A stretch of DNA of 34,978 nt from an uncultured Flavobacteriales bacterium (lineage in GTDB: Bacteria; Bacteroidota; Bacteroidia; Flavobacteriales_D; Crocinitomicaceae), in NCBI GenBank assembly GCA_905182775.1, contig CAJJCU010000129.1, forward strand, positions 1 to 34,978, given 5' to 3'. How positions within the stretch are numbered: position 1 is the stretch's first letter; every line of letters begins with the position of its first letter. The notes under the pieces are model-generated. The model ran no database searches. It had not been told where the DNA came from and saw only the letters and a list, made by a program, of their open reading frames with translations. Positions 14,763 to 22,932 of this stretch are shown piece by piece. Position numbers and translations under genes: made by a program.

Positions 14763-16709
14763 TTAGACCAAAGCCAAGTAGGTGATCCATGAAAAAACAT
14801 ATGCCATGACACCCATAAATACGAGCTGGAAGATAGGCCATTTCCATGACTGCGTCTCTCTTTTTACGACAGCCAATGTTGACATACATTGCATGGCGAA
14901 TACGTAAAAGACCATTAAAGACATTCCTGAAGCAAGATTATAGGTTGGGGTTCCGTCTTGTCTTTTTTCATTCCTCATTGACTCGAGCAATCCCTTTGTG
15001 TTGTCTCCATCAGCCTGAACGGCGTAGATTGTTGATATGGATCCTACAAATACTTCACGGGCAGCAAAAGAAGTGATAAGAGAAATACCAATCTTCCAAT
15101 CATACCCTAGAGGTTGGATGGCCGGTTCAATGAATTTACCAAGATGTCCAATGTATGAATTTTCAAGTCCAGCAGCTGATTTGATCCCCGCTTGATCAGA
15201 CTCTGAAGCATTTATAAATTTTTCGGATTGCATAGAACGATTCCTTGCGTCTTCCATTTTCGTGCCTGGTCCGTAACTTGCTAGAAACCAAAGTAATATT
15301 GAAATTGCAATAATTATTTTTCCGGCATCTAAAAGAAATACTTTAACTTTTTCAATAACGGAATAGAATACATTTCCCCATCTTGGTGCTTTTAAGCTAG
15401 GTAATTCAAGGAGCATAAAACCTTTTGATTTGTTCTTGATTATTAGTTTAAGAACAAAAGCAGTGAGTAAGGCGCCTACTATACCTAAAAGATATAATCC
15501 AAATAAAACAAATCCTTGAATATTAATAAATCCGAAGAAGTAACCTTCTGGGATGACCAAGGCAATCAAAAGGGTGTAGACAGGTATTCGAGCACTGCAG
15601 CTCATTAAGGGCGCAATTAAAATAGTAATCAGTCGTTCTTTCCAGTTTCCAATGGTTCTCGCTGACATTACGCCTGGTATTGCGCATGCCAAACTAGACA
15701 TTAAGGGAACCACACTTTTTCCATTTAAGCCTAGGGGTCTCATGATGCGATCCATAATAAATACGACTCTCGACAAATAACCTGTTTCCTCGAGAATTCC
15801 TATAAAGAAAAACAGCAGTGCAATTTGAGGTATAAAAATAAGTACCCCTCCTATACCAGGAATAATTCCTTGACAAATCAAATCGTTCAATACTCCTGCT
15901 GGCATGCGCTCAGATGACCATTCGGATAAGAAGCCAAAAGCGCTATCAATTAATTCCATCGGATAGCTTGCAAAAGAGAAAATCGATTGGAACATGACGA
16001 GAAGAACGAATAGGAAGAACAGATAGCCTGAGACTGGGTGTACAAAGAACTTATCGAGTAGTTTTCGTTCCGGTTTTTCGTTTTTTATTTGAACTGATGC
16101 GATCAGTTGCGAGATTTTTTCTTTTCTCTTTTTAGCGATTTCTCTATTTAATTTGTCCTTTAATTCATCATTCTGTTCAGGTACTGGTTGGATGAATTTG
16201 GTATTGTTTCTGGATTTTGCATCTCTTAGCGCAGTGGTAATCCGCTCCTTTCCTAATCCAACTCTAGCGTTTGTCGTAATTATTGAAATATCTGGAAATG
16301 CCTCTTGTAATTTTTCAAGGTCAATATGTATTCCTTGTTTTTCAGCCAAATCCCACATGTTGAGAACCAATACCATAGGCAATTGGAAGTCATACAATTG
16401 GGTAAAAAGGAACAAATTGTTTTCAAGTCGGGAAGCATCAACAACGGCGAGGATTTGGTCGGGGTAATCTTTGTGTTTTTTGTCTTCGAGGACCTTTGAA
16501 ACGACCGCTTCGTCTATGCTTCTTGCTATTAAGCTGTAGGTTCCAGGAAAGTCAATAATATCTATGCGGTCTTTTCCGTCCATGAAAAATCCAGACTTTT
16601 TTTCTACGGTCACACCTGGGAAATTTCCGACTTGCTGTCTAAGCCCTGTCAGAAGATTAAAGATGGAACTCTTTCCTGTATTTGGGTTTCCTAATAGTGC
16701 GACTTTCAT
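14763..16709 (-). CDS. feoB: Ferrous iron transporter FeoB
   Basis: 648 residues, inner-membrane Fe(II) uptake protein driven by an N-terminal GTPase. G1 is GNPNTGKS (7-14); G2 lies in NFPGVTVEKKSG; G3 is DFPGTYSLI; G4 is NMWD. After a helical spacer come the Gate repeats (GGVLIFIPQIALLFFFIGILEETGY and VPLMSSLACAIPGVMSARTI) with conserved Cys/Pro, and a Cys-containing segment later (FYVFAMQCMSTLAVV). Slightly shorter than E. coli FeoB (773), as is usual for this phylum. Starts immediately after feoA (adjacent bases). Imports iron under low-oxygen or reducing conditions. Confidence 0.97.
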   Translation of the reverse strand: MKVALLGNPNTGKSSIFNLLTGLRQQVGNFPGVTVEKKSGFFMDGKDRIDIIDFPGTYSLIARSIDEAVVSKVLEDKKHKDYPDQILAVVDASRLENNLFLFTQLYDFQLPMVLVLNMWDLAEKQGIHIDLEKLQEAFPDISIITTNARVGLGKERITTALRDAKSRNNTKFIQPVPEQNDELKDKLNREIAKKRKEKISQLIASVQIKNEKPERKLLDKFFVHPVSGYLFFLFVLLVMFQSIFSFASYPMELIDSAFGFLSEWSSERMPAGVLNDLICQGIIPGIGGVLIFIPQIALLFFFIGILEETGYLSRVVFIMDRIMRPLGLNGKSVVPLMSSLACAIPGVMSARTIGNWKERLITILIAPLMSCSARIPVYTLLIALVIPEGYFFGFINIQGFVLFGLYLLGIVGALLTAFVLKLIIKNKSKGFMLLELPSLKAPRWGNVFYSVIEKVKVFLLDAGKIIIAISILLWFLASYGPGTKMEDARNRSMQSEKFINASESDQAGIKSAAGLENSYIGHLGKFIEPAIQPLGYDWKIGISLITSFAAREVFVGSISTIYAVQADGDNTKGLLESMRNEKRQDGTPTYNLASGMSLMVFYVFAMQCMSTLAVVKRETQSWKWPIFQLVFMGVMAYVFSWITYLALV

Positions 16710-16964
16710 TTAGGATAGAATAGCGTTTTGGTTTCTGGATAATTTTTTTACCAAAATTTTACGTGCTTCAGCTTTTCTTATAGATAGTATAAAGCCATTA
16801 ATGTCTATTGCAATTGGATCGCCTAAGGGGGCAATTAAAACTACTTTTGTTTGCAGTTTCTCCGTGACACCCATCTCAATGAGTTTTGTTGCAATGAAGT
16901 CATCTTCTATTGAGACAATCTCTATTGCTTCGCCAACGGCACAATGTGATAAATTAATTTGCAT
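16710..16964 (-). CDS. feoA: Ferrous iron transport accessory protein FeoA
   Basis: 84 residues from the chosen ATG, an SH3-like domain that works with FeoB. Typical pattern: LSHCAVGEAIEIVSIEDD, IEMGVTEKLQTKVVLIAPLGDPIAIDINGFILSIRKAEARKILV. The track's longer version begins at 17009, but the extra 15 residues (MVFPFCADKRYLCSI) have no family counterpart, and a TATCTTTG box lies inside that extension, 7 bases before the ATG at 16964. I therefore use 16964. Adjacent to feoB without gap, first gene of the feo operon. Confidence 0.9.
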   Translation of the reverse strand: MQINLSHCAVGEAIEIVSIEDDFIATKLIEMGVTEKLQTKVVLIAPLGDPIAIDINGFILSIRKAEARKILVKKLSRNQNAILS

Positions 16965-16971
16965 GATCGAA

Positions 16972-16979
16972 CAAAGATA
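16972..16979 (-). promoter_or_regulatory. -7 box (TATCTTTG) of the feo operon
   Basis: Exact TAnnTTTG match on the minus strand, 7 bases before the feoA ATG, supporting the shorter FeoA start. No Fur-box-like palindrome was obvious by eye in the short gap to lysC. Confidence 0.5.
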
Positions 16980-17029
16980 GCGCTTATCTGCACAGAACGG
17001 AAATACCAATTAAAAGGTATTTTAAATTC

Positions 17030-18310
17030 CTATATGAGGACAAACCTAGCTGTTGTTCTCGTTCTCTGTTGTAGAAGAATGGTTTTTCCTTTACAAACAA
17101 AGTCATTTGTTTTCTGATCGTAGTGCCTTACGGTTACCAATTCTACGTTGGAATTATATTTAACAAGGTATGTAGGGCTTAGTATTTCGATGACGTCTTT
17201 TAATTTGTCTGTGTCTTCATCAATTAAAAATGAAAAGCTCAATGCAGAATTTTGCATAATGTTAATCTCAGCTTTTACCTCTGAAAGTTTTAAAAAGATA
17301 TCACTCAGATTCGCTTCGATTAAAAACGAAAAATCTTTTGGTGTAACAGAAAATAGAACCTGATTCTTTTTGAAAATAAAGGATGGTATGTCACGGTCAT
17401 TAGATGTGTCAATATCGATTTTTGTTCCTGAGCCTAAGGGTTCTGTAAAGGACTTTACGTAAAGAGGGATTCCTTTGTTTTGAAGTGGTTTGAGTGTTTT
17501 CGGATGGATAACACTCGCTCCATAATAGGACAGCTCAATGGCTTCTTTAAATGAGATCTTATCCAGTTTGATTGTGTCTTTGAAGAATTTCGGATCTGCA
17601 TTTAACATGCCTGGAACATCTTTCCAAATAGTTACTGATTTTGCGTCTAACGCATGGGCAAAGATCCCTGCACTATAATCTGATCCTTCTCGACCTAAAG
17701 TTGTCGTATCCCCATTTTTGTTTGCTGAAATAAAACCCTGGGTAACTACAATTTTATGTGTACTCAACTGTGGTAGACAAATGCTGTTTATGTTTTTAAT
17801 AGTTCCTTCCCAGTCAACATTGGCTTTTTGAAAGTTGGCGTCTGTTCTGATTAATTGACGGGCATCCGCCCATGCGCTTTCATTTAAGCTATTGAGAATG
17901 GCCTTTTGAAGTATCAAACTCGACAAAAGTTCTCCATAGGAAACAAAAGAGTCATACAACTTGCTCTTGTTTTCACTTGTGTCCTGGTCGTATAATAAAG
18001 TGATCTGGTCAAATAAACTGGTTACCAAAGATCGTATTTCTCCCTGTTCTGAGTTGATGAAAATTTGGTCAATAATATCGACGTGAAATTCTCTAAGCTC
18101 ATTTAATTTCGATAAAAAAGCATCTTTGTCCTTCTTGTAAAAAGAGTTAAAGAGCAGCTCGAGTTGATTGGTTGTTTTTCCCATCGCAGAAACTACGATA
18201 AGAATCTTTTGCTTTGGGAAAAGCTTTAATATCGCTATTGCATTCTGAACAGCTTCACTGTTTTTAACGGAAGCACCTCCAAATTTGAAAACTAGAATTG
18301 AATCGTTCAT
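17030..18310 (-). CDS. lysC: Aspartate kinase
   Basis: 426 residues. Phosphorylates L-aspartate, first step to lysine, threonine and methionine. N-terminal kinase marks: LVFKFGGASVKNSEAV (7-22), VVSAMGKTTNQLE, TTLGREGSDYSAGIFAHALDAKSVTIWKDVPGMLNADP and SYYGASVIHPKTLKPL. The last ~130 residues form the ACT regulatory region, more diverged than in E. coli LysC; feedback specificity cannot be read. No homoserine dehydrogenase fusion. Follows gpsA with a 9-base gap, so the two are probably co-transcribed. Confidence 0.93.
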   Translation of the reverse strand: MNDSILVFKFGGASVKNSEAVQNAIAILKLFPKQKILIVVSAMGKTTNQLELLFNSFYKKDKDAFLSKLNELREFHVDIIDQIFINSEQGEIRSLVTSLFDQITLLYDQDTSENKSKLYDSFVSYGELLSSLILQKAILNSLNESAWADARQLIRTDANFQKANVDWEGTIKNINSICLPQLSTHKIVVTQGFISANKNGDTTTLGREGSDYSAGIFAHALDAKSVTIWKDVPGMLNADPKFFKDTIKLDKISFKEAIELSYYGASVIHPKTLKPLQNKGIPLYVKSFTEPLGSGTKIDIDTSNDRDIPSFIFKKNQVLFSVTPKDFSFLIEANLSDIFLKLSEVKAEINIMQNSALSFSFLIDEDTDKLKDVIEILSPTYLVKYNSNVELVTVRHYDQKTNDFVCKGKTILLQQRTRTTARFVLI

Positions 18311-18319
18311 GCTACTGAA

Positions 18320-19324
18320 TTAATCTAATTGATCTGTGAGCGTTTTTAGTTTATTTTTAGATGATTTGTTTTCATACAAAATTCCATAAACGCATTCTAA
18401 TATTGGCATCTCCACTTTGAATTCATTTTTGATTTGATAAAGTGATTTTACCGCATAATAACCTTCGGCGACCATATTCATTTCTAATTGTGCTGCTTTT
18501 ACTGAATATCCTTTGCCAATCATGAATCCAAAGGTTCTATTTCTAGAGAATTTTGAATATGCTGTGACCAAAAGGTCTCCTAAATAAGCGCTGGTTTTTG
18601 TATCGCGGTGAATCGGGTGCAATGCATCTATAAAAGTTTCTATTTCACGTATAGAGTTGGAAATCAGCACTGCTTGAAAGTTATCTCCATAGCCAAGGCC
18701 TGCACTTATTCCTGTGGCGAGGGCATAAACATTTTTTAGAATTGCCGAAAATTCAGTTCCGAACAGGTCGTCGGAGACAGATGTTTTTATATATCGGCAA
18801 GCCAAAATATTGGCCATTTCAGTTGCTTTATTGAGATCTGAACATGCAATTGTTAAATAAGACAGTCTTTCCATAGCCACCTCTTCGGCATGACATGGCC
18901 CGCAGATAATACCCATGTTTTCGTAAGGTATGTCGAAGCTTTTATGAAAATATCTTGCTGGGATCGCTTTCATTTCAGGAATCATACCTTTTAGAGCAGA
19001 GAAAATGACTTTATCCTGAAGCAAGGCTTTTGGTATTTCCTTAAATGTAGAATGGACAAATGCAGATGGAACGGCTACAATAAGTACTTCGCACTCGGAG
19101 ATAAGTATTTTTAGATTTGAGGAGATATTTATTTTTGCTGTATTAAATTCTGCTGATTGCAGGTAATTAGGATGGTGGGAATGTGTTTTCAAATGTTCAA
19201 TAGCGGCCTCATCTCTCATCCACCAAGACAGTTTAGAGGTTCCGTTACTCAAAATCTTTATGAGTGCAGTTGCCCAGCTTCCACCACCAACAACAAGAAT
19301 TCGTTTTTTAAGAACTGTTTCCAT
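18320..19324 (-). CDS. gpsA: NAD(P)H-dependent glycerol-3-phosphate dehydrogenase
   Basis: 334 residues. Makes sn-glycerol 3-phosphate from dihydroxyacetone phosphate for phospholipid synthesis, in the cytosol. The Rossmann motif is VVGGGSWATALIKIL (12-26), with Ala in place of the common Gly before TAL. Also seen: LKGM (SALKGMIP), GPCHAEEVA, the catalytic-lysine region AILKNVYALATGISAGLGYGDN, and the C-terminal substrate helix RNRTFGFMIGKGYSVKAA. Length and order are normal. A TAATTTTA box (one mismatch) lies 4 bases before the ATG. First gene of the gpsA-lysC pair. Confidence 0.94.
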   Translation of the reverse strand: METVLKKRILVVGGGSWATALIKILSNGTSKLSWWMRDEAAIEHLKTHSHHPNYLQSAEFNTAKINISSNLKILISECEVLIVAVPSAFVHSTFKEIPKALLQDKVIFSALKGMIPEMKAIPARYFHKSFDIPYENMGIICGPCHAEEVAMERLSYLTIACSDLNKATEMANILACRYIKTSVSDDLFGTEFSAILKNVYALATGISAGLGYGDNFQAVLISNSIREIETFIDALHPIHRDTKTSAYLGDLLVTAYSKFSRNRTFGFMIGKGYSVKAAQLEMNMVAEGYYAVKSLYQIKNEFKVEMPILECVYGILYENKSSKNKLKTLTDQLD

Positions 19325-19358
19325 GCTGTAAAATTAGTATAATCTACAGAGGTAATGG

Positions 19359-19712
19359 TTAATTAAAGTTGATAAGCTCTCCGGACTTTAAAGATTCGAT
19401 AAAGGTATCTCTCATTTTTTCAAGTTTTAATTTTGAATGAGGATCACCAGCATAAGCTTCATCCTTTAATCTGTAATAGGTATCGAGCGAACGCCCAAAG
19501 AGATCTTGCTCAAGTTTGCCTTTGATTTCCATAATTTTTGAGTTTACCCCTATGAGGTAATGCTCGATTTCACCAAGGCGATTTAATTCGTCTTTATCTA
19601 GTTCATCTTTCTTGAGCAGAGAATGATAATGAGGGAGCAATTGATTTAGTAAAGTAATAAATCGATCTAATTCCTCGTCTAATTCCTGTTTGTTGTCTCC
19701 TAAATCTTCCAT
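19359..19712 (-). CDS. Small acidic helical protein, unknown
   Basis: 117 residues, no signal peptide or membrane segment, acidic N terminus (MEDLGDNKQELDEELDRF), predicted all-helical with a leucine-rich middle (ITLLNQLLPHYHSLLKK). I do not recognise a family. It is upstream of gpsA on the same strand with a 34-base gap; no link to lipid or amino-acid metabolism is visible. The frame has strong codon continuity, so I treat it as a real gene. Confidence 0.65.
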   Translation of the reverse strand: MEDLGDNKQELDEELDRFITLLNQLLPHYHSLLKKDELDKDELNRLGEIEHYLIGVNSKIMEIKGKLEQDLFGRSLDTYYRLKDEAYAGDPHSKLKLEKMRDTFIESLKSGELINFN

Positions 19713-19790
19713 AGCACATGGGTTATTCTCTTAAATTAACGGATTTGATGCTGACGTTTTAGGGACTTTTATTTTTTTTACCATACTTCA

Positions 19791-19823
19791 TTGTTAATAT
19801 CTATAGGATTGGTCTTACATTTG
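19791..19823 (+). promoter_or_regulatory. Promoter of DUF2911 gene
   Basis: TTG (19791-19793), 22 bases, TACATTTG (19816-19823): a full TTG-N17-23-TAnnTTTG promoter. It is followed by a ~38-base A-rich leader (CCTCAAAAAAACC just before ATG). Confidence 0.6.
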
Positions 19824-19867
19824 TTGGATTAAATACATTGTTTCAAATTTAAAACCTCAAAAAAACC

Positions 19868-20728
19868 ATGAAATTATATAAGCTACTTTTTATCTTTATT
19901 TTTTGTTTATTTTCTTCTTCTTTTAACGTGTTTTCTCAGGTTGAGACGCCTCAATTGAGTCCCAAATGCGAACTTAACCAGACAGTTGGTTTAACAGATT
20001 TCTCATTGTCTTATTCTCGCCCATCAATGCGCGGTCGTGTTATTTTTGGCAATGTCGTTCCTTACAACGAAATGTGGCGCCTTGGTGCAAATAAGAATAC
20101 AACTATAGAGGTATCACAAGAGATTTATTTTAATTCAGATACCCTGTCCAAAGGCACTTATGCGTTATTTGCAATTCCAGGTAAAGAAAGTTGGGAGCTT
20201 ATTTTTTACAATGAATCCAATAATTGGGGTACGCCTGATAAGTGGGATGAAGCGAAAGTGGCTCTTCGGTTAAAATCTAAAATAAGTCCATTAAAAACGG
20301 CGGTTCAAACCTTGACTATTTCACTTGAAAACTTAAATACTGATGGCGCCAGTTTATGTATCTCTTGGGATCAGGTGAAGTTTACATATCCATTTGATTT
20401 GATGACAAAGAAGCAAGTCGTGAAAAACATCGACAAGCTAATGTCTGGACCAAGCGCTTCTGATTATTACAAATCAGCGAAGTACTATTTGAATGAAGGA
20501 ATTGATCTTGAAAAAGCTTTAATGTGGATTAATAAAGCGGTCGAAATTAGAGGGGTATCTGCATATTGGATGACTAAAGTTCAGGCAGAATTATATGCGG
20601 CAAATGGGAAGTATAAAGAAGCGATTTCTGCAGCAAAGGTGTCAATGAAATCTGCAGCAAAGGAAGGAGATTCAAGTTATGTGAGCGCAAATGAAGCTTC
20701 TATTGCCAAATGGATTAAAATGAAGTAA
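19868..20728 (+). CDS. DUF2911 exported protein with TPR-like C terminus
   Basis: 286 residues. Signal peptide (MKLYKLLFIFIFCLFSSSFNVFSQ), then a DUF2911 domain: SPKCELNQTVGLTDFSLSYSRPSMRGR, VPYNEMWRLGANKNTTI, LSKGTYALFAIPGKESWELIFYN and NWGTPDKWDEAKVALRL are characteristic. The C-terminal ~90 residues look like helical pairs (YYLNEGIDLEKALMWINKAVE, YKEAISAAKVSMKSA) of the tetratricopeptide kind. The family is widespread in Bacteroidota and has no assigned function; periplasmic location is inferred. Only four bases separate it from the EamA gene. Confidence 0.9.
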   Translation: MKLYKLLFIFIFCLFSSSFNVFSQVETPQLSPKCELNQTVGLTDFSLSYSRPSMRGRVIFGNVVPYNEMWRLGANKNTTIEVSQEIYFNSDTLSKGTYALFAIPGKESWELIFYNESNNWGTPDKWDEAKVALRLKSKISPLKTAVQTLTISLENLNTDGASLCISWDQVKFTYPFDLMTKKQVVKNIDKLMSGPSASDYYKSAKYYLNEGIDLEKALMWINKAVEIRGVSAYWMTKVQAELYAANGKYKEAISAAKVSMKSAAKEGDSSYVSANEASIAKWIKMK

Positions 20729-20731
20729 ATC

Positions 20732-21631
20732 GTGTTTTCTAAATACAAGTACCACCTTCTTTTACACTTCATTATTTTCTTGTGGGGTTTTACGGGTATT
20801 CTAGGCAAGCTCATTAATCTTGAAGCTTTATACATTGTTTGGTATAGGGTAGGGATTGCTTCCTTTGTGATTTTTCTATATTTATTATTCAGGAAATCCT
20901 CCTTATCGATTCATAAAGGTCAGTTGTTAAAAGTGACCCTAGTAGGGTTTGTGGTTGCGGCGCATTGGGTTACATTCTACACTTCAATTCAGCTTTCTAC
21001 TGCTTCCTTGGGTATTTTATGTCTCTCAACAACAACACTACATGTGGCTTGGCTTGAGCCAATTATCATGAAAAAGAAGTTTTCTTGGCTTGAGTTCTCA
21101 TTGGGCCTATTGGTTGTCGGTGGTATCTATTTTGTTTCCGGAGACTTCTCACCAAATGAATACTGGGCATTGCTTGCTGGAGGGATATCCGCTTTTTTAG
21201 CTGCTTTGTTTGCTGTTTGTAATGCACGCCTTGTGGAAGAGATGCCCTCTACCCATATTAGCATGTATGAACTTGCTATGGGTTTTTTAGGTTTGACAAT
21301 TTACCTTGGTTTTACAAATAACCTGGATGCCTCAATGTTTGTGATGACCATGTCTGATATCTATTGGTTATTGTTTCTAGCAATTGTATGCACCTCTTTT
21401 GCGTTTCTTGTGACCATAGATATTGTGAAAAGATTGGGGGCATTTACAGTATCATTAAGTATCAATTTAGAACCTGTCTACACCATTATTTTGGCCATTT
21501 TTATTTTAAAGGAGCATGAGCAACTGGGCACTAACTTTTATACCGGATCACTATTGATTATTCTCGTTGTTATTGCCAATGGCATTATTAAAAGCCAACA
21601 AAAGAAAAAAACGGTAAGATCTCTACACTAA
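20732..21631 (+). CDS. EamA-family (DMT) membrane transporter
   Basis: 299 residues, about ten hydrophobic segments in two EamA repeats (for example HFIIFLWGFTGILGKLI, and the second half beginning around EYWALLAGGISAFLAALFAV). Members of the drug/metabolite transporter superfamily export amino acids or other metabolites; the substrate cannot be read. Conserved Glu/Trp-rich first helix and the segment SLSINLEPVYTIILAIFILKEH near the end are typical. Starts with GTG four bases after the DUF2911 stop, so co-transcription is likely. Ends in a basic tail (KSQQKKKTV). Confidence 0.9.
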   Translation: MFSKYKYHLLLHFIIFLWGFTGILGKLINLEALYIVWYRVGIASFVIFLYLLFRKSSLSIHKGQLLKVTLVGFVVAAHWVTFYTSIQLSTASLGILCLSTTTLHVAWLEPIIMKKKFSWLEFSLGLLVVGGIYFVSGDFSPNEYWALLAGGISAFLAALFAVCNARLVEEMPSTHISMYELAMGFLGLTIYLGFTNNLDASMFVMTMSDIYWLLFLAIVCTSFAFLVTIDIVKRLGAFTVSLSINLEPVYTIILAIFILKEHEQLGTNFYTGSLLIILVVIANGIIKSQQKKKTVRSLH

Positions 21632-21635
21632 AAGA

Positions 21636-21752
21636 ATGAAAGCAGCACCAATTCAAGAGAGAGTTGATTCGCTTGACCTCACCATAGGGTTCCCTATTTT
21701 GGGTGTTTATTTGATTAAGATTACTGCATTTCCCTATATTTTAATGGCTTAA
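21636..21752 (+). CDS. Possible small ORF after the transporter (38 aa)
   Basis: ATG four bases after the EamA stop; the frame encodes 38 residues with a hydrophobic end (MKAAPIQERVDSLDLTIG, then PILGVYLIKITAFPYILMA). It could be a small membrane protein expressed with the transporter or a chance frame; there is no recognisable family and the surrounding bases 21753-21851 hold nothing else that I can support. Confidence 0.25.
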   Translation: MKAAPIQERVDSLDLTIGFPILGVYLIKITAFPYILMA

Positions 21753-21851
21753 ACTCACCTATTTTTAACCTCCTGCTATATCCTCCATTAGGCTTTCGCT
21801 TGTTTCTATAAGAATACCTTGTTTAAGGGATGACGGATTTATAGAATTCCT

Positions 21852-21859
21852 TAATTTTG
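21852..21859 (+). promoter_or_regulatory. -7 box (TAATTTTG) of ferredoxin-NADP reductase gene
   Basis: Exact TAnnTTTG match, 21 bases before the ATG at 21881. No TTG at the standard upstream distance. Confidence 0.4.
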
Positions 21860-21880
21860 TATAACTTTTGAAAAGAACAG

Positions 21881-22891
21881 ATGATTAAAACAGATATTAT
21901 CATAATTGGTGCTGGACCGGTTGGCTTATTCACCGTTTTTGAAGCAGGGTTGCTCAAACTAAAGTGTCATTTAATTGATTCTTTGCCCATTCCTGGCGGG
22001 CAATGTGCTGAAATTTACCCTAAAAAACCTATTTATGATATCCCAGGTTTCCCATCTATCTTGGCGGGTGATTTGGTAGATAATTTAATGCTTCAAATTG
22101 AGCCTTTTAAACCAGGATTTACTTTAGGTGAGGCCGCTGTTTCTATTGAAAAACAAGAGGATGATTCTTTTATTGTTACGACCATAAAGGATACCCAGCA
22201 TGCGGCTCCTGTTGTTATTATTGCGGGTGGGTTAGGTGTCTTTCAGCCAAGAAAACCCCCAATATCAAATATTGAAGACTTTGAAGATAAGGGTGTCGAA
22301 TATATTATCAAAGACCCTGAGCTTTACCGAGGTAAAAAGTGTGTGATTGCGGGTGGGGGAGACTCCGCTCTTGACTGGTCTATCTTTTTAGCAGAAAAGA
22401 AAATAGCCAAAGAGGTCGTCTTGGTGCATCGAAGCAGCTCTTTTCGGGGACATCTCGATTCAGTTCAAAAAGTAATTGATTTGGCGGAAAAAGGGGCTAT
22501 TAAATTGGTGACGGAAGCTGAGGTGACAGGTTTGAATGGTTCTTCTAGTTTGGAAAGTGTAACGATTGCGCATCAAAGAGATGGTGAAATGATTGAAACC
22601 GCGGATCACTTTATTCCATTGTTTGGTTTAAAGCCAACACTAGGTCCCATTGGGGACTGGGGATTGGAGATCGTTAAAAATGCCATCAAGGTTGATACGT
22701 TGGATTATTCAACGAATATCCCGGGGGTTTATGCCGTTGGAGACGTGAATACTTATACAAATAAGTTGAAACTCATTTTGTGTGGATTTCATGAGGGAAC
22801 CTTAGCAGTACAATCTGCTTTTGCAAGGATTCATCCAGATAAAAAGAACATCCTGAAGTATACGACTGTAAATGGAGTGAAAGGCTTTTAA
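21881..22891 (+). CDS. Ferredoxin/flavodoxin--NADP reductase, thioredoxin-reductase type
   Basis: 336 residues. Two-dinucleotide-binding flavoprotein transferring electrons between NADPH and ferredoxin. FAD motif IIIIGAGPVGLFTVFEAG (5-22), then PIPGGQCAEIYPKKPIYDIPG, which is characteristic of the YumC-like FNR group; the NADPH motif CVIAGGGDSALDWS (about 158-171) and HRSSSFRGH; the late FAD motif GVYAVGDVNTY (about 283). There is no CxxC redox pair, which excludes thioredoxin reductase. Single gene between EamA and the histidine kinase. Confidence 0.9.
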   Translation: MIKTDIIIIGAGPVGLFTVFEAGLLKLKCHLIDSLPIPGGQCAEIYPKKPIYDIPGFPSILAGDLVDNLMLQIEPFKPGFTLGEAAVSIEKQEDDSFIVTTIKDTQHAAPVVIIAGGLGVFQPRKPPISNIEDFEDKGVEYIIKDPELYRGKKCVIAGGGDSALDWSIFLAEKKIAKEVVLVHRSSSFRGHLDSVQKVIDLAEKGAIKLVTEAEVTGLNGSSSLESVTIAHQRDGEMIETADHFIPLFGLKPTLGPIGDWGLEIVKNAIKVDTLDYSTNIPGVYAVGDVNTYTNKLKLILCGFHEGTLAVQSAFARIHPDKKNILKYTTVNGVKGF

Positions 22892-22932
22892 AGCTATGAA
22901 TTCCCTATATTTATCGAATAAGGCAAACACCT

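Noticed and set aside
16965-17009. Longer FeoA start from the ORF track
   Set aside because: The extra 15 residues do not match FeoA and overlap a TATCTTTG box; the ATG at 16964 fits the family.
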